Below are positions 63,690 through 64,000 of a DNA stretch of 64,000 nucleotides, piece by piece (the stretch's first letter is position 1; each line of letters begins with the position of its first letter). The DNA is from Lysobacter capsici. GTDB taxonomy: Bacteria > Pseudomonadota > Gammaproteobacteria > Xanthomonadales > Xanthomonadaceae. Below the pieces are notes generated by a model. It was not told the origin of the DNA, made no database searches, and worked only from the letters and a program-made list of their open reading frames with translations. A program made the translations under genes and the position numbers. The stretch lies in assembly GCF_014779555.2 (NCBI RefSeq), contig NZ_CP094357.1:992001-1056000 (forward strand). Direction: 5' to 3'.

Positions 63690-64000
63690 ATGTCCCCCGA
63701 AGTTACCGAAGTGGCCGCGCTCAAGGCCGACAGTTTTGGCCGGATCGCGTTGATGCGCGACGGCGATGGCCTGTTCGTGCGCCGCGACCTGGCCCATGTG
63801 CCGTGGTGGTTACGCTTGCCGGCGTGGTGGCTGGCGCGGCGCGAGGCGCGCGCGCTGCAGCGCGTGGACGGGCTGGAGGCGACGCCGCAGCTGTTGCGCT
63901 GGGACGGTCGCCGGCTCGATCGCAGCTATCTCGACGGCGCGGCCATGTACCAGCGCCCGCCGCGCGGCGATCTGGCCTATTTCCGCCAGGCGCGGCGCCT
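63690..64000 (+). CDS. Kinase-like (RIO/WaaP-type) protein, 5' portion only
   Basis: The frame starts at the ATG at 63690 and is open to the window edge (103 complete codons). It begins MSPEVTEVAALKADSF; ALMRDGDGLFVRRDL looks like a glycine-containing nucleotide-binding strand, followed by ARREARALQRVDGLEATPQLLRWDG (kinase lobe-like) and YLDGAAMYQRPP. It resembles the small RIO1-like kinases of xanthomonads. The catalytic loop lies beyond the window, so the assignment is tentative. No strong ribosome-binding site is seen. Confidence 0.6.
   Translation, partial: MSPEVTEVAALKADSFGRIALMRDGDGLFVRRDLAHVPWWLRLPAWWLARREARALQRVDGLEATPQLLRWDGRRLDRSYLDGAAMYQRPPRGDLAYFRQARR

Overview
This is a GC-rich gammaproteobacterial chromosome segment, most likely from Lysobacter (Xanthomonadaceae). 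The strongest evidence is a prepro beta-lytic (M23) metallopeptidase at 28244-29380. Its mature domain keeps the Lysobacter enzyme's N-terminus and zinc-ligand spacing. An xanthomonad-style ilv-leu gene order, a short-LID adenylate kinase, an ~970-residue TonB receptor and abundant short palindromic intergenic repeats agree with this. The genus is an inference; no marker gene or rRNA is present.

Layout. 1-1700: 3' end of an RND efflux pump gene. 1864-6265: glycerol catabolism (glpD-glpF-glpK, minus strand). 6420-18866: an ilv-leu block transcribed leftwards (ilvD, ilvC, ilvG, ilvM, ilvE, ilvA, leuA, leuC, leuD, leuB), with mostly overlapping junctions. It is preceded by a leader peptide rich in Ile/Leu/Val/Thr codons plus an attenuator and closed by an intrinsic terminator. 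19184-21457: a secreted modular surface protein. 21547-26831: the threonine operon thrA-thrB-thrC behind a 21-codon Thr-rich leader. 27236-30040: a PEBP-like protein, the beta-lytic protease and a lipoprotein. 30346-32421: TPP riboswitch and thiC. 32987-37320: an ion channel, a membrane-anchored winged-helix/beta-propeller protein and an AraC regulator. 37321-38760: a long gene-free stretch with a 9-bp minisatellite. 38761-41670: TonB-dependent receptor. 42091-48891: ppa, a sterol-desaturase-type hydroxylase coupled to a secreted discoidin protein, and two tandem RTX-repeat/HExxH metallopeptidases followed by an overlapping lipoprotein. 49107-57872: a hydrolase, a proton-pumping pyrophosphatase fused to an OmpA-like domain, small secreted proteins, a VOC protein, an AraC regulator and PPi-dependent phosphofructokinase. 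58076-64000: adk, mpl, a LON-domain protein, a DedA/PAP2 membrane protein and the 5' end of a kinase-like gene.

How the genes fit together. Threonine made by ThrABC is the substrate of IlvA, which feeds the ilv-leu block, so aspartate-family and branched-chain synthesis sit side by side, each behind its own peptide-sensing leader. Three pyrophosphate enzymes (Ppa, HppA, Pfp) lie within 16 kb. Secreted and surface proteins fit a predatory, bacteriolytic lifestyle. Intergenic regions are populated by at least five families of short inverted repeats. One supplies the ilvD stop codon and another probably the end of mpl.
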